Source: Labilithrix sp. (lineage in GTDB: Bacteria; Myxococcota_A; Polyangia; Polyangiales; Polyangiaceae). From it: a stretch of DNA of 64,000 bases. The position numbers and the translations under genes are program-made. The stretch's first letter is position 1. Every line of letters begins with the position of its first letter. The notes beneath the pieces were generated by a model. The model saw only the letters and a list, made by a program, of their open reading frames with translations. It was not told the origin of the DNA and ran no database searches. The stretch is taken from assembly GCA_019637225.1 (NCBI GenBank), contig JAHBWC010000042.1, positions 1 to 64,000 of the forward strand, written 5' to 3'. Of this stretch, positions 9,811-18,987 are shown in pieces.

Positions 9811-11247
9811 TCAGGTGCGGAGCGCCGTGACGAGGCCGTCCATGCTCTTCTTCGCGTCGCCGAAGAGCATGCGCGTGTTCTCGATGTGAAAGAGCGGGTT
9901 CTCGACGCCGGCGTAACCCGCGGCCATGCCGCGCTTGAGCACGACGACGGTCTTCGCCTTCCACACCTCGAGGACCGGCATCCCGTAGATCGGGCTGTGC
10001 TCGTCGTCGAGCGCGCCGGGGTTGACGATGTCGTTGGCGCCGATGACGAGGACGGCGTCGGTCGCCTGGAAGTCGTGGTTGATCTCTTCCATCTCGAGGA
10101 CGATGTCGTACGGGACGCCGGCCTCCGCGAGGAGGACGTTCATGTGTCCCGGCAAGCGTCCGGCGACCGGATGGATCGCGAAGCGCACGGCGGTGCCGCG
10201 CTCGCGAAGCACCCGCGTCAGATCGTGGACCGCGCTCTGCGCGCGCGCGACGGCCATCCCGTAGCCGGGGACGATGACGACGCTCTTCGACTCGCGCAGC
10301 ATCGCGGCGACGTCCGCCTGCGACATCTCGATGACCTCGCCGGCGGGCGCGGCCGCGGCCGGACCCTTCGTGTCCGCCGTGCCGAACCCGCCGAAGATGA
10401 CGTTCGCGATCGAGCGGTTCATCGCGCGGCACATGATGATCGAGAGGATCGCGCCGCTCGAGCCGACGAGCGCGCCGGTGACGATCAGGAGATCGTTCGC
10501 GAGGACGAAGCCCGCCGCCGCGGCGGCCCAGCCCGAGTAGCTGTTCAGGAGCGACACGACGACGGGCATGTCGGCGCCGCCGATCGCCATGACGAGGTGG
10601 ACGCCGAGGAGCCCGGCGAGCACCGCGATCGCGACGAGGTAGGGCATGCCGGCGGTCCCCGTCGCGAGGACGATCGGGACCGTGAGGCCGATCGCCGAGG
10701 CGGCGACGATCGCGTTCAGCGCGTGGCGGCCTGGCAAGAGCAGCGGCTTACCGGAGAGCGAGCCGCGGAGCTTCGCCCACGCGATGACGGAGCCGGTGAA
10801 CGTCAGCGCGCCGACGGCGACGCCGACGCCGATCTCGACAAGGTGCACCGTGCGCTCGACGCCCGGATGCATCGCCGACGCCGCGGGCGAGAGGTACGAC
10901 GCGAATCCGACGAGGACGGCCGCGAGGCCGACGAAGCTGTGGAGCACCGCCACGAGCTCCGGCATGCCGGTCATCTCGACGCGACGCGCGAGCACGCCGC
11001 CGATCCCGCCGCCGACGACGAGCGCCGCGCCGAGCAGGCCGATCGCCTCGAGGTCGCTCGTGAGGTCACGGCCCGGATGGTTCGCCCACGCCGCGGCGGT
11101 CACCATGACGGCGATCGCCATGCCGATGATGCCGGAGAAATTTCCGCGCCGCGCCGTCTCCTGCTTCGACAGGCCGCCGAGGCTCCGGATGAAGAGGACG
11201 CCCGCGACGAGGTACGCGACCGTGAGGACACCGTCGGTCATCATCAT
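9811..11247 (-). CDS. pntB: NAD(P) transhydrogenase subunit beta
   Basis: Membrane subunit of the proton-translocating transhydrogenase (NADH + NADP+ to NAD+ + NADPH), 478 aa against about 460 in E. coli. The N-terminal two thirds are hydrophobic helices starting [20 protein letters not shown]. The C-terminal NADP-binding domain shows the family sequence [14 protein letters not shown] (Gly-rich loop), then [14 protein letters not shown] and [20 protein letters not shown]. The start ATG (first of three in a row, 11247) overlaps the pntA stop, so the subunits are translationally coupled. The NADPH may feed biosynthesis; the fatty-acid and isoprenoid connection is only context. Confidence 0.96.
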   Translation of the reverse strand: MMMTDGVLTVAYLVAGVLFIRSLGGLSKQETARRGNFSGIIGMAIAVMVTAAAWANHPGRDLTSDLEAIGLLGAALVVGGGIGGVLARRVEMTGMPELVAVLHSFVGLAAVLVGFASYLSPAASAMHPGVERTVHLVEIGVGVAVGALTFTGSVIAWAKLRGSLSGKPLLLPGRHALNAIVAASAIGLTVPIVLATGTAGMPYLVAIAVLAGLLGVHLVMAIGGADMPVVVSLLNSYSGWAAAAAGFVLANDLLIVTGALVGSSGAILSIIMCRAMNRSIANVIFGGFGTADTKGPAAAAPAGEVIEMSQADVAAMLRESKSVVIVPGYGMAVARAQSAVHDLTRVLRERGTAVRFAIHPVAGRLPGHMNVLLAEAGVPYDIVLEMEEINHDFQATDAVLVIGANDIVNPGALDDEHSPIYGMPVLEVWKAKTVVVLKRGMAAGYAGVENPLFHIENTRMLFGDAKKSMDGLVTALRT

Positions 11248-12839
11248 CGGCGGTGCCCCTTCTCCGCCGTCGAGGCGCCCGTCGAAGGTTCGCGCCGGAA
11301 CATCCGGAGCATGCGCTCGGTGACGAGGAAGCCGCCGGCGATGTTGATCGCCGCGAAGAGCGCGGCGAGGGCGCCGAGCACGCTCGCGGCGTCGAGTGTG
11401 CTCGAGACCTGGAGCATGCCGCCGATGATGATGATGCCGCTGATGGCGTTGGTGACGCTCATCAGCGGCGTGTGGAGCGCGGCGGTCACGCTCCAGATGA
11501 CCTGCCAGCCGACGAAGCACGCCAGGATGAACACCGTCGAGTGCTGGAGCAGGTCGGACGGCGCGAAGCGCCCGGCGACGAAGAGCGCGACGATGACCCC
11601 CATGCCGCCCACGGTCGTGCCCCACGCGCGGCGCGTCGGAGAGCGGATGTCCTTCTGCGCCGGCTTCGCCTCGGGCGCCGGGGGCACGCGCGGACGCGTC
11701 GACGCGCGCGCCGGCGGCGCGACGGCCTTCGGCGGCGGACGCGGCAAGACCTCGCCGGCGTGCGTGACGAGCGCGGGCCGGATGACGTCGTCCTCGAGGT
11801 CGACGTGGAGCTTCGCGCCGTCGACGATCTCGGCGAGCAGGTGGACGACGTTGTTCGCGAAGAGGCGGCTCGCCGACGCGCCCATCCGGCTCGCGAGGTC
11901 GGTCACGCCGACGATCGTGACGCCGTGACGCTCGACGATGTCGCCCGGCACGCAGAGCTCGCAGTTGCCTCCCTGCTCTGCGGCGAGGTCGACGACGACC
12001 GAGCCGCGCTTCATCGCGACGACCGCCTCTTCCTTCACGAGGATCGGGGCCTTCTTGCCGGGCACGAGCGCGGTCGTGACGATGACGTCGACCTCGGCGG
12101 CCTGCGCGCGGAAGAGCGCCATCTCCGCGGCGATGAACGCCGGGCTCATCTCCTTCGCGTAGCCGCCGCCGCCCTCGCCGTCCTCCTCCACCTCGACCGT
12201 GAGGAACGCCGCGCCAAGGCTCTCGACTTGCTCCTTCGTGGCCTTGCGCGTGTCGAACGCGCGCACCTCGGCGCCGAGCGCCCTCGCGGCCGCGACCGCG
12301 GCGAGCCCCGCGACGCCGGCGCCGATCACGAGCACGCGCGCGGGCGGCATCGTCCCCGCCGCCGTCACCTGCGGGCCGAAGAAGCCCTGGTAGTGGTGCG
12401 CGGCCTCCAGCACGGCGCGGTAGCCGGCGAGGTTCGCCATCGACGAGAGCACGTCCATCTTCTGCGCGCGCGTGACGCGCGGGATGCGCTCGAGCGCGAT
12501 CGCCGACACCTTCCGCGCCGCAAGGAGCGCCGGGAGCGCCTCGTCACGCTCGGGCTGGAGCAGCGACACGAGCATCGCGCCCGTGTTGATCTTCGCGACC
12601 TCGGGGTGCGACGGCGGGCGGACCTTGATGACGAGATCGCTCTCGCCCCAGACGCTCTGGACATCGGCCATCGTCGCGCCGGCGGCCTCGTAGGCCTCGT
12701 CGGTGTAGCCCGATCCAGTGCCGGCGCCGCGCTCGATCACGACGTCGAGCCCCATCCCGCGCAGCTTCTTCACCGACTCCGGCGTCGCGGCGACGCGCCG
12801 TTCGCCCGCGTAGATTTCCTTCGGCACACCCAGTCGCAT
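11244..12839 (-). CDS. pntA: NAD(P) transhydrogenase subunit alpha (full length)
   Basis: 531-aa alpha subunit with an alanine-dehydrogenase-like NAD-binding domain: [20 protein letters not shown] at the start, [12 protein letters not shown], and the Rossmann loop [21 protein letters not shown] Pro/Ala-rich linker (about 385-425) follows, then four C-terminal membrane helices (for example [14 protein letters not shown]). It is thus the fused PntA form, as in E. coli (510 aa), not the split PntAA/PntAB form. ATG 12839 has GAGGAA 8 bases upstream; an earlier frame start adds a non-conserved stretch. The 216 bp upstream (12840-13055) should hold the operon promoter. Confidence 0.95.
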   Translation of the reverse strand: MRLGVPKEIYAGERRVAATPESVKKLRGMGLDVVIERGAGTGSGYTDEAYEAAGATMADVQSVWGESDLVIKVRPPSHPEVAKINTGAMLVSLLQPERDEALPALLAARKVSAIALERIPRVTRAQKMDVLSSMANLAGYRAVLEAAHHYQGFFGPQVTAAGTMPPARVLVIGAGVAGLAAVAAARALGAEVRAFDTRKATKEQVESLGAAFLTVEVEEDGEGGGGYAKEMSPAFIAAEMALFRAQAAEVDVIVTTALVPGKKAPILVKEEAVVAMKRGSVVVDLAAEQGGNCELCVPGDIVERHGVTIVGVTDLASRMGASASRLFANNVVHLLAEIVDGAKLHVDLEDDVIRPALVTHAGEVLPRPPPKAVAPPARASTRPRVPPAPEAKPAQKDIRSPTRRAWGTTVGGMGVIVALFVAGRFAPSDLLQHSTVFILACFVGWQVIWSVTAALHTPLMSVTNAISGIIIIGGMLQVSSTLDAASVLGALAALFAAINIAGGFLVTERMLRMFRREPSTGASTAEKGHRR

Positions 12840-13055
12840 CGGTCCGGTTCCTCGTCGCGGCCCCCACGCGTGACGAGCCACGATACATCACGGCAGCCGT
12901 TCATGGACGCCCCGATCGCCCTCGCGCGACGGTCGACGTCGATCCGCGCTCGCCCTTCGCGCGCGACGCCGCGCTGCCGCGCCATGGCCGACGTTGCTTG
13001 CCGAAGCACGACAGGACGGCGCGCACGAACCGTCGGGCTCGGCCGACATCGCAGC

Positions 13056-13592
13056 TCATCGCGCGGCGTCGCCAGCGTCGCTCGCCTCGGAAGACAGGAG
13101 CGCGCGCAGGCGGACCGCGTCCGCCGGCGGACCACCGCGGCACCCGCTCGAGCTCACGACGACGACCGCGGGCACTCCGCCGCGACGCGCGCCACGGACG
13201 GCAACGTCGCCATCTGCAACGCTGCCGTCTGCGACGCCGGCGGCGCCGGCGGAGAGGTCCCAAACGTACACGTTTCGACGCGCGTACACGTCCCGCCCGG
13301 ACAGGAGCAGGCCGAGCTCGGCGCTCGCGTAGTCGGGCGGGCACGCCACGGCGGGCTGCGCGTCGACGCCGAGCGCCTCGACGATCGCGCGCACGCGCGA
13401 AGGCTCGCGGACCGACATGGGCGGCGACGACATCCCGAGCGCGTCGTGGCGCGAGATCCGCACGGCGACCGTCGCCTCGAGGGCAGTCTCGACGACGGGC
13501 GTGCGCGGCCTCCGCCACCAGATCGCCGCCACGACGAGGGCGGCGCCGACCGCGAGACCTGCCGCGAGCATCGGCGACGACCGGCGCACCAT
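13056..13592 (-). CDS. Membrane-anchored small protein, unknown function
   Basis: 178-aa protein without a recognised domain. It has a basic N-terminus and one hydrophobic segment (about 8-26, MLAAGLAVGAALVVAAIWW), so it is probably anchored with its body outside the cytoplasm. The rest is Val/Ala-rich and includes SGRDVYARRNVYVWDLSAG. Codon pattern and length support a real gene, although no family is seen. A diverged copy of its first roughly 20 codons and upstream DNA lies at 15035-15120, beyond the neighbouring barrel gene. It is followed 216 bp later by pntA on the same strand. Confidence 0.55.
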   Translation of the reverse strand: MVRRSSPMLAAGLAVGAALVVAAIWWRRPRTPVVETALEATVAVRISRHDALGMSSPPMSVREPSRVRAIVEALGVDAQPAVACPPDYASAELGLLLSGRDVYARRNVYVWDLSAGAAGVADGSVADGDVAVRGARRGGVPAVVVVSSSGCRGGPPADAVRLRALLSSEASDAGDAAR

Positions 13593-13649
13593 GCCTCGAC
13601 AGTACCTCAGCGGGCGGGCGCTGGAGACCGCCCTCTCGGCAACCCTCGA

Positions 13650-13709
13650 GAGGAACGCGTCGTTCGCGGCGACGCGTCCGAGGAACGCGTCGTTCGCGGC
13701 GACGCGTCC
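13650..13709. repeat. Two tandem 30-bp hairpin repeats
   Basis: Two identical 30-bp units (13650-13679 and 13680-13709), each containing the inverted repeat ACGCGTCG-N7-CGACGCGT and two MluI-type ACGCGT sites. The array starts 6 bp past the stop of the minus-strand barrel gene at 13715. It could act as a transcript-end or stability structure; no T-tract follows. Confidence 0.85.
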
Positions 13710-13714
13710 CTCGC

Positions 13715-14593
13715 TCAGTTGTACGACCCCGTGAAGGACACACCCGCCCCATGCGTCGTCCAGTAGAACGTCGACGTCGCGGCCTCCGTCCTCAACTCGT
13801 CACCATTGATTCCGAGATACCCGTTCGCAGCGACACCGATGCCGAAATGGCTGGCGACCCACCACTCCTTGCCGATCGCCATTCGCGCCGAGAATCCAGT
13901 CTTCGTCCGGGTGCCCGATCGGTCTCTCCTGTCCTCTATTGCAAGCACTCCCACCGATGGCGTCACGGAAAAGAAGACGTTCGCCGGCACGAGGTAGTAC
14001 GACACGTTCGCTCCGATTCCGGACAAGGTGGCGCTCATGTCGATGCCGAGGGGTGCGCCGTTCGATTTCCAGTCGGGTTCGAACGCTCGCATCGTCCAGA
14101 GCTCGCCCGCGATGATGAGGTTCTCGACGACGGCTCCGCCGACCAGGAGGGAGGCGATGGTGCTCAAGCCACCGATCTCGACCCTCGACCCCTGGGTGCT
14201 CGCGCTCGCGCCCATGCTGGCCAATCCAAGCTCGCCGCGCACGTGAAAGCCGGTGTGCCGCGTCTTCTTGTCGGCACTCGCTGTAGCTGCAGGCTCGTCG
14301 CAGGCGGGCCGTTCGGCATTCTGCGGATCGGGCGCCGCGGGGGGCCGTGGCTCCGCTGGCGCGGCCTCCGCCGGTGCGGAGCCCACCGGGGCGGCCTGCA
14401 TCAGCGTCGTCGAAGCGGGCACCGGGGGTGCGTCGGGGCTCGTCTCGGGTGCTGGCAGCGCAGGTGAATCCGACTCGGGTGCAGCGGTCGGCTCCTGTGC
14501 AAGAGTCGGAGCCGTCGTCGAGAGAGAAGCGGCGAGGCCAGCAACACGGGCAACAGCGCGCAGATGGCGACCAGGAGAGCTTCGTCGGTTCAT
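13715..14593 (-). CDS. Predicted outer-membrane beta-barrel protein
   Basis: 292-aa exported protein. A signal peptide (basic start, then AVARVAGLAASLSTTAPTLA, cleavage near LAQ) leads into a long Pro/Ala linker (about 35-110). A roughly 180-residue region of alternating strands follows, starting GFHVRGELGLASMG and ending FYWTTHGAGVSFTGSYN. It resembles small 8-strand OmpW/OmpA/opacity-type barrels with Gly/aromatic girdles, but I cannot name a family. The C-terminal residue is Asn rather than the usual Phe or Tyr. It is monocistronic, followed by the tandem hairpins. Confidence 0.7.
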   Translation of the reverse strand: MNRRSSPGRHLRAVARVAGLAASLSTTAPTLAQEPTAAPESDSPALPAPETSPDAPPVPASTTLMQAAPVGSAPAEAAPAEPRPPAAPDPQNAERPACDEPAATASADKKTRHTGFHVRGELGLASMGASASTQGSRVEIGGLSTIASLLVGGAVVENLIIAGELWTMRAFEPDWKSNGAPLGIDMSATLSGIGANVSYYLVPANVFFSVTPSVGVLAIEDRRDRSGTRTKTGFSARMAIGKEWWVASHFGIGVAANGYLGINGDELRTEAATSTFYWTTHGAGVSFTGSYN

Positions 14594-15128
14594 CGTCTCA
14601 TCCCCCTGCAGACTTCCTGACTTGCCGGGCCCACCTACCTCGAACCGATCTCGCCGCGAGCGCCGTGGCCCTGCTCCGAGGAGCGTTCAGAATCGAGCCG
14701 TGGCAACGCTTCAACGCGCGGAGCTTCGAACCGGACGGACATCGGTGGAGATGACAGCGTAGCGTATTCGTTTTCTTCGACTCAATCGTGGAATGCCGCA
14801 ATGCGAGGCCCAGTCCAGTCGTAAGGCCGCGGGGCTCCAGTGGGCGGTACGCCGTCGGGGCGTGGCACCACCGAGGATGGCAACGCCGACCTGGATGTCT
14901 CGCAGGTCGTGAAGTCCGCCGCAGGGCCAGGGCGACGATGCCCGACATGACGCCGAGGCGAGGAAGGCGTGGGCGCCTTGCTCACGCGCTTCCCGGTACC
15001 CTTGTTCTCGTTCGCGAACGCCTCTCGCTCGTCGAGACGAGCGCGGCACCGACCGCGAGGCCTGCCGTGAGCATCGGCGACGACCGGCGCACCACGACAC
15101 TACGCCAGCGGGCGCGCTCGTCGCCAGC
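14594..15128. other. Gene-poor region with repeat-derived fragment
   Basis: About 535 bp between the barrel gene and HMG-CoA synthase gene, both on the minus strand. Part (15035-15120) is a diverged copy of the start of the 178-aa gene at 13592. The rest contains no frame with gene-like composition and should include the barrel-gene promoter; I see no clear motif in it. Confidence 0.6.
14982..15095 (-). pseudogene. Truncated duplicate of the 178-aa membrane protein gene
   Basis: From a GTG at 15095 the minus strand reads VVRRSSPMLTAGLAVGAALV, nearly identical to the start of the protein at 13592 (VRRSSPMLAAGLAVGAALVV). It then diverges and stops after 37 codons. The similarity also covers about 20 bp upstream of the start, so promoter DNA was copied too. 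It is probably a decayed partial duplication; a functional 37-aa membrane peptide cannot be excluded. Confidence 0.7.
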
Positions 15129-16391
15129 TCACGCGGCGGCGACGGCGAGCCTCGTCGAGGCCGGGGACGCGCGGAGGTAGACACGGCGCTCCGCGGTGTC
15201 GATGCCGAGGAACGTCGAGCGATCGCTCGCGACGTCGGCGGAGGCGTCGGCCGAGACGCGCGGAGGTGCGTCGCCGTCCGCGCGACGGATCGCCTCGTAC
15301 GCGTCGAAGCCGAGCCGGACGCGATCGCGGAGCGGCTCGTCGAGCGCGAGCGAGCGCGCGAACGCCCCCGCTCCCGCCGCGACGCGACCGGCGAAGAACT
15401 CGGCGCCGCAGCCCGAGCCGTAGCTGAAGAGACCCACCCGCGATCCCTCGAGGACGCCGGCCTCCGCGTGGAGGAGCGCCGCGAGCGCCATGTAGAGCGA
15501 GCCCGTGTAGACGTTGCCCACCTCGGCCGCGAACGCGAGCGACGGCGCGACCTCACGCGCGAACCGCGCTTCGGCGGCGGCCTCGTCGAGCCCCTCCGAG
15601 ACCATCGCGCGATGACGGTCGGCCTTCTTTGCCATCTTCACGTACGGCACGTGGTACGCGGTGCGAACGAGCGGATCGCCGCCGCGCCGCGCGTCCTCGT
15701 CGCGCCACTCGCCGAACGCGCCCGCGACGGCGTCGAGGTAGCACGAGACCGAGAAGTGGCCGTCGACGAGCGCGTCGCGCCGGTCGAGCGGACGCCAGAA
15801 GTCGTGCACGTCGCGCGCGAAGGTTCCCGTGCGCCCGACCTCGAGCTCGAGCAGCCGCGGGCGCTCCGACACGAGCATCGCGACGGCGCCCGCGCCCTGC
15901 GTCGGCTCGCCGGGGCTGCCGAGCTCGTACCGCGCGATGTCCGTGCAGACGACGAGCGCCGTTCGGCCGCGCGCGGCTCCGCTCGCGATCCACTCGAGCG
16001 CGCCCATCAACGCCGCAGTTCCGCCGAAGCACGCGTGCTTGGCGTCGAACACGCGGCAGCTCTGCGGGAGCCCGAGCAGCCCGTGGACGTACGAGGCGAC
16101 GGGTTTCGAGTGATCGATCGCCGTCTCGGTGCCGACCGCCGCGTATCCGATCCGCGCGGTGTCGATCCTGCCGCGCGCGAACATACGCGCCGCCGCGTCG
16201 GTCGCGAGCGTCACCGGATCCTCGTCGCGATCCGCGATGGCCATGCGGATCGCGCCGAGGCCCTTCGTGTACTTGTCGCTCGGGACGCCGCGCGCCGCGG
16301 CGAGATCGACGAGGTCGAGGTAGGCCCGCGGCGTGGCGACCGCGATCGCGTCGATCCCGATGGTGTTCGAAGGAGAGGTGCGCTCGTGCAT
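15129..16391 (-). CDS. mvaS: Hydroxymethylglutaryl-CoA synthase family protein
   Basis: Thiolase-fold enzyme condensing acetyl-CoA with acetoacetyl-CoA to HMG-CoA, entry to the mevalonate pathway. 420 aa, close to bacterial MvaS. Catalytic residues are in context: Glu89 in VGTETAIDHSK, Cys121 in AKHACFGGTAAL, and His247 in AYHVPYVKMAKKA. GSGCGAEFF matches the C-terminal Gly-rich loop. Myxobacteria use the mevalonate route and also make isovaleryl-CoA from HMG-CoA, so either use is possible; no other mevalonate gene lies in the window. A polyketide beta-branching HMG synthase is the main alternative, but no PKS genes are near. The start is the ATG at 16391; the ribosome site is weak. Confidence 0.9.
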   Translation of the reverse strand: MHERTSPSNTIGIDAIAVATPRAYLDLVDLAAARGVPSDKYTKGLGAIRMAIADRDEDPVTLATDAAARMFARGRIDTARIGYAAVGTETAIDHSKPVASYVHGLLGLPQSCRVFDAKHACFGGTAALMGALEWIASGAARGRTALVVCTDIARYELGSPGEPTQGAGAVAMLVSERPRLLELEVGRTGTFARDVHDFWRPLDRRDALVDGHFSVSCYLDAVAGAFGEWRDEDARRGGDPLVRTAYHVPYVKMAKKADRHRAMVSEGLDEAAAEARFAREVAPSLAFAAEVGNVYTGSLYMALAALLHAEAGVLEGSRVGLFSYGSGCGAEFFAGRVAAGAGAFARSLALDEPLRDRVRLGFDAYEAIRRADGDAPPRVSADASADVASDRSTFLGIDTAERRVYLRASPASTRLAVAAA

Positions 16392-16796
16392 GTTCGCTCG
16401 TGAAGTGGAGGATTCGTCTCGCGGGCTCGAGTCGAACTCTGGGGCGAGTCACTCGAGCCGACAACGCCGCGCCGATCGGACGGTCGCGTTCGCGAGCCGG
16501 ACGGTCGACGCCGCGGATGAAACGCCCACGAGGATCCGCCCTCGCGGTTTCGACGACGTTTCCGCCGGCGAGCGCGGGGACCGGCGCGCTCCCGCGCGGG
16601 GCGTCGCCGCTGGCCCCGCGATCGGCCCCGCGTGGCTCGGGCCAGCCATCAACACCATGCAAATGGTTGAAATTCGTCAATATACATCGCGGCACGCTTC
16701 TCGATGGGAGGGCACGCCATGAACACCGACCATGGCGCCACAGCAACATCCACCTCCAATGTCGTACTTTTCCTTGCACCAACGCCAGGGAGCTCT
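16392..16796. other. Intergenic region between divergent genes
   Basis: About 405 bp between mvaS and the lipoprotein gene. Most is GC-rich. An AT-rich island at 16660-16690 (TTGAAATTCG then ATATACAT) is the obvious candidate for the rightward promoter, but the elements are not spaced like a standard -35/-10. No gene is supported. Confidence 0.5.
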
Positions 16797-17762
16797 ATGA
16801 AGCAGCCGCAGATGAACTTCCGCCGCGCCCAGAGCTCCCTCGCCGCTCTCCTTCTCACCACCGCGACGCTCGTGGGATGCGCGGCGCCGGCCGACGAAGA
16901 CGTCGACCAGAGCGAAGACGCCCTCACCACCTACGGCGACCTCTTCAGCACGCTCGACGACAACGACATCGATCGCTGGTTCTCCGTGCGGAAGGCGCTG
17001 AAGGACGGCTTCGACCGGATCTGCGGCGATACGATCTGCGGCGGCGACTACTCGAACCTCAGCACGGTGCGCATCACGTGCTCGTCGACGTCGATCGCGC
17101 GCAAGATGAAGGACTGCACGTGGGTCCTCGGCGGGAGCATCGAATACGTCGACGGGCGCACCGGCAAGCTCACCTCCGACGCGCGCGCCTTCACGTGCAA
17201 GATCCCCGTCGCGGGCACCGCGAAGCGCATGCTCGACGCGCTCGCGGCCGCCGGTCCGAACGCCCTCCACACGCCGATCCCGGCGACGGGCAAGTCCTTC
17301 TACGACGGGCTCGTCGACTGCTTCTCGGGCGTGATGGGCGGCCCGCCCCCGCCGGAGCCCGCCAAGACGTTCTACGTCGAGCTCGGGGACTGGGCGTGGG
17401 AGCACGCGGACGGCCTCGCCTGGATGCAGACGCAGCGGAACCTCGCCCACGGCTTCGACCAGATCTGCGGCGACACCTTCTGCGAGGGCGAGTACCCCGA
17501 CGTCACGCCGCTCCGCCTCGCGTGCTCGATCAACCTCAACACCAAGCGCGTGTCGCGCTGCACGTGGACGTTCGCCGCCGCGGATCTCCAGGTCGGCCCG
17601 CGCGGCCAGATCGAGGCGACCACGGCGACCAAGCGCTGCACCATCGAGGTCGGCGCCCAGGCGAGCGCCCTCATGAGCGCGCTCTCGGGACCGGACCCGC
17701 TGAACGCGACGCTGCCTGGCAAGACGACGTCGATCTACGACGCCCTTGTCACCTGCCTCTGA
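16797..17762 (+). CDS. Lipoprotein with internally duplicated Cys domain
   Basis: 321-aa lipoprotein: a signal sequence (SSLAALLLTTATLVGC) with lipobox LVGC, then two homologous halves of about 125-130 residues. Each half carries the element GFD-x-ICGDT-x-C-x-G-x-Y, then a Cys-Thr-Trp (CTWVLGG or CTWTFAA), and ends with KSFYDGLVDCF or TSIYDALVTCL. Conserved Cys in both halves suggest two or three disulphides per domain. I do not recognise a named family. ATG 16797 follows GGGAG; in-frame ATGs from 16704 would bury the signal peptide. The first repeat has a short acidic N-terminal linker (DEDVDQSED). Confidence 0.75.
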   Translation: MKQPQMNFRRAQSSLAALLLTTATLVGCAAPADEDVDQSEDALTTYGDLFSTLDDNDIDRWFSVRKALKDGFDRICGDTICGGDYSNLSTVRITCSSTSIARKMKDCTWVLGGSIEYVDGRTGKLTSDARAFTCKIPVAGTAKRMLDALAAAGPNALHTPIPATGKSFYDGLVDCFSGVMGGPPPPEPAKTFYVELGDWAWEHADGLAWMQTQRNLAHGFDQICGDTFCEGEYPDVTPLRLACSINLNTKRVSRCTWTFAAADLQVGPRGQIEATTATKRCTIEVGAQASALMSALSGPDPLNATLPGKTTSIYDALVTCL

Positions 17763-17796
17763 TCCCGAGCCCGAGCCCGAGCCCGAGCCGCCCCGG

Positions 17797-17931
17797 CCGG
17801 ACATTCGTGCGCGCGGGGCCCGTCGGCGCCGGCGCGCACGGCCGGACGTCCGTGCGCGCGGGGCCCGTCGGCGCCGGCGCGCACGGCCGGACACTCGTGC
17901 GCGCGGTGTCCGTCGGCGCCGCCCGGAAGGC
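17797..17931. repeat. Three tandem 45-bp repeats before the PEGA gene
   Basis: Three head-to-tail 45-bp units (17797-17841, 17842-17886, 17887-17931), each starting CCGGACRYTCGTGCGCGCGG or a close variant. The first two differ at only two or three bases and the third is diverged at its end. Each contains the palindromic GGCGCC. They end 17 bp before the ATG at 17949, so they occupy the promoter/leader region. A GAGCCC hexamer run (17768-17790) sits just before. They are not CRISPR: there are no unique spacers. Confidence 0.85.
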
Positions 17932-17948
17932 GTGATACGAGCTTCCTC

Positions 17949-18905
17949 ATGCTCTCTCGCCGCCTCGCTGGCGTGCTCGCGCTCGGCGCCGCCTCGCTGC
18001 TGGCGCCGCGCGCAGCGTCGGCCGCGCCGCTCACCGACGAGCAGGTGGCGCAGTCGCTGTTCGAGACGGCGCGAGCGCTCATGGAGCGCGGCGACTACGC
18101 CAAGGCGTGCCCGATGCTCGCCGAGAGCCAGCGGCTCGATCCCGGCGGCGGCACGCTCCTCAACGTCGCCTTGTGCCACGAGGGCGAGGGCAAGCTCGCC
18201 ACCGCCTACTTCGAGCTGAATCAAGCGGCCACGCAGGCCGTGAAGGACGGACGGAAGGACCGCGAGGACATCGCCCGCGAGCACCTCGCGAGGCTCGCGC
18301 CGCGGCTCCCGCGGCTGCTCGTGCGCGTCGCGGCGCCGCGACCCGAGGGCCTCGCGATCCAGATCGACGGCTCGCCCGCGAACGTCGCCGTCATCGACGT
18401 CCCTACCCCCGTCGATCCGGGCAGGCACGTCGTCGAGGTGAGCGCGCCGGGCTACCAGACGTCCCGCTGGGAGGGCGAGAGCTCGCCGAGCGTGACGTCG
18501 GAGGTCGCGGTGGTGCTCCAGCCGACGACGACGGGCGCCGGCGACGCGGCGTCCCCCGACGTCGAGCGGCCGAAGCGCGGCACGAGCACGCGCACGTACC
18601 TCTTCTGGGGAGCGGGCGGGCTCGCGGTCGGCTCGATCGTCTTCTTCGCCCTGTCGACGACCGCTCGGAGCGACGCGCTCGAGAAGTGCATCCCCGACCG
18701 GAACTTCTGCTCCGACGACGACGGCGTCGGCGCGGTGGGCCGCGCGCGCGCGTTCGCGTGGGTGAGCCTCGGCGCGCTGAGCGCGGCGGCCGTCATGGGC
18801 GGCGTCGGGCTCTTCATGGGCGACGGCTCGAGCACGAGCGCCGCGACCCTCTCGGCGCGCCCCGTCGCCGGCGGCGGCGCGCTCTCTTTCGAGCGTCGCT
18901 TCTGA
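17949..18905 (+). CDS. Exported TPR/PEGA-like membrane protein (paralogue)
   Basis: 318 aa. A signal sequence (VLALGAASLLAPRAASA) is followed by a TPR-like part (about 30-120, LFETARALMERGDYAKACPM, ESQRLDPGGGTLLNVALCHE). A PEGA-like beta domain follows (about 128-185, LAIQIDGSPANVAVID to GRHVVEVSAPGYQTSRWEG), then a linker. Two C-terminal membrane segments (YLFWGAGGLAVGSIVFFAL and VSLGALSAAAVMGGVGLF) flank a Cys pair (CIPDRNFC), and it ends FERRF. Same domain order as the 5126 gene, so a family expansion. No partner gene is adjacent, and the start region is packed with tandem repeats. Confidence 0.82.
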   Translation: MLSRRLAGVLALGAASLLAPRAASAAPLTDEQVAQSLFETARALMERGDYAKACPMLAESQRLDPGGGTLLNVALCHEGEGKLATAYFELNQAATQAVKDGRKDREDIAREHLARLAPRLPRLLVRVAAPRPEGLAIQIDGSPANVAVIDVPTPVDPGRHVVEVSAPGYQTSRWEGESSPSVTSEVAVVLQPTTTGAGDAASPDVERPKRGTSTRTYLFWGAGGLAVGSIVFFALSTTARSDALEKCIPDRNFCSDDDGVGAVGRARAFAWVSLGALSAAAVMGGVGLFMGDGSSTSAATLSARPVAGGGALSFERRF

Positions 18906-18987
18906 CCGATCGCGCGGCCTCGCCGCGTGCCCGCCGGCTTCTAGAGCGTGCCACCCATTCCTGTCGCGATTGAGCTGAGACAAGATC

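Noticed and set aside
11253-13766. 837-aa plus-strand frame across pntA and the following gene
   Set aside because: Antisense to pntA, with Arg/His/Asp-rich composition and no domain.
14982-15095. 37-codon frame as a functional small protein
   Set aside because: It is explained by a decayed duplicate of the 178-aa gene; listed as pseudogene, although a functional peptide cannot be excluded.
17797-17931. CRISPR array at the tandem repeats
   Set aside because: Units are contiguous without unique spacers and there are no cas genes in the window.
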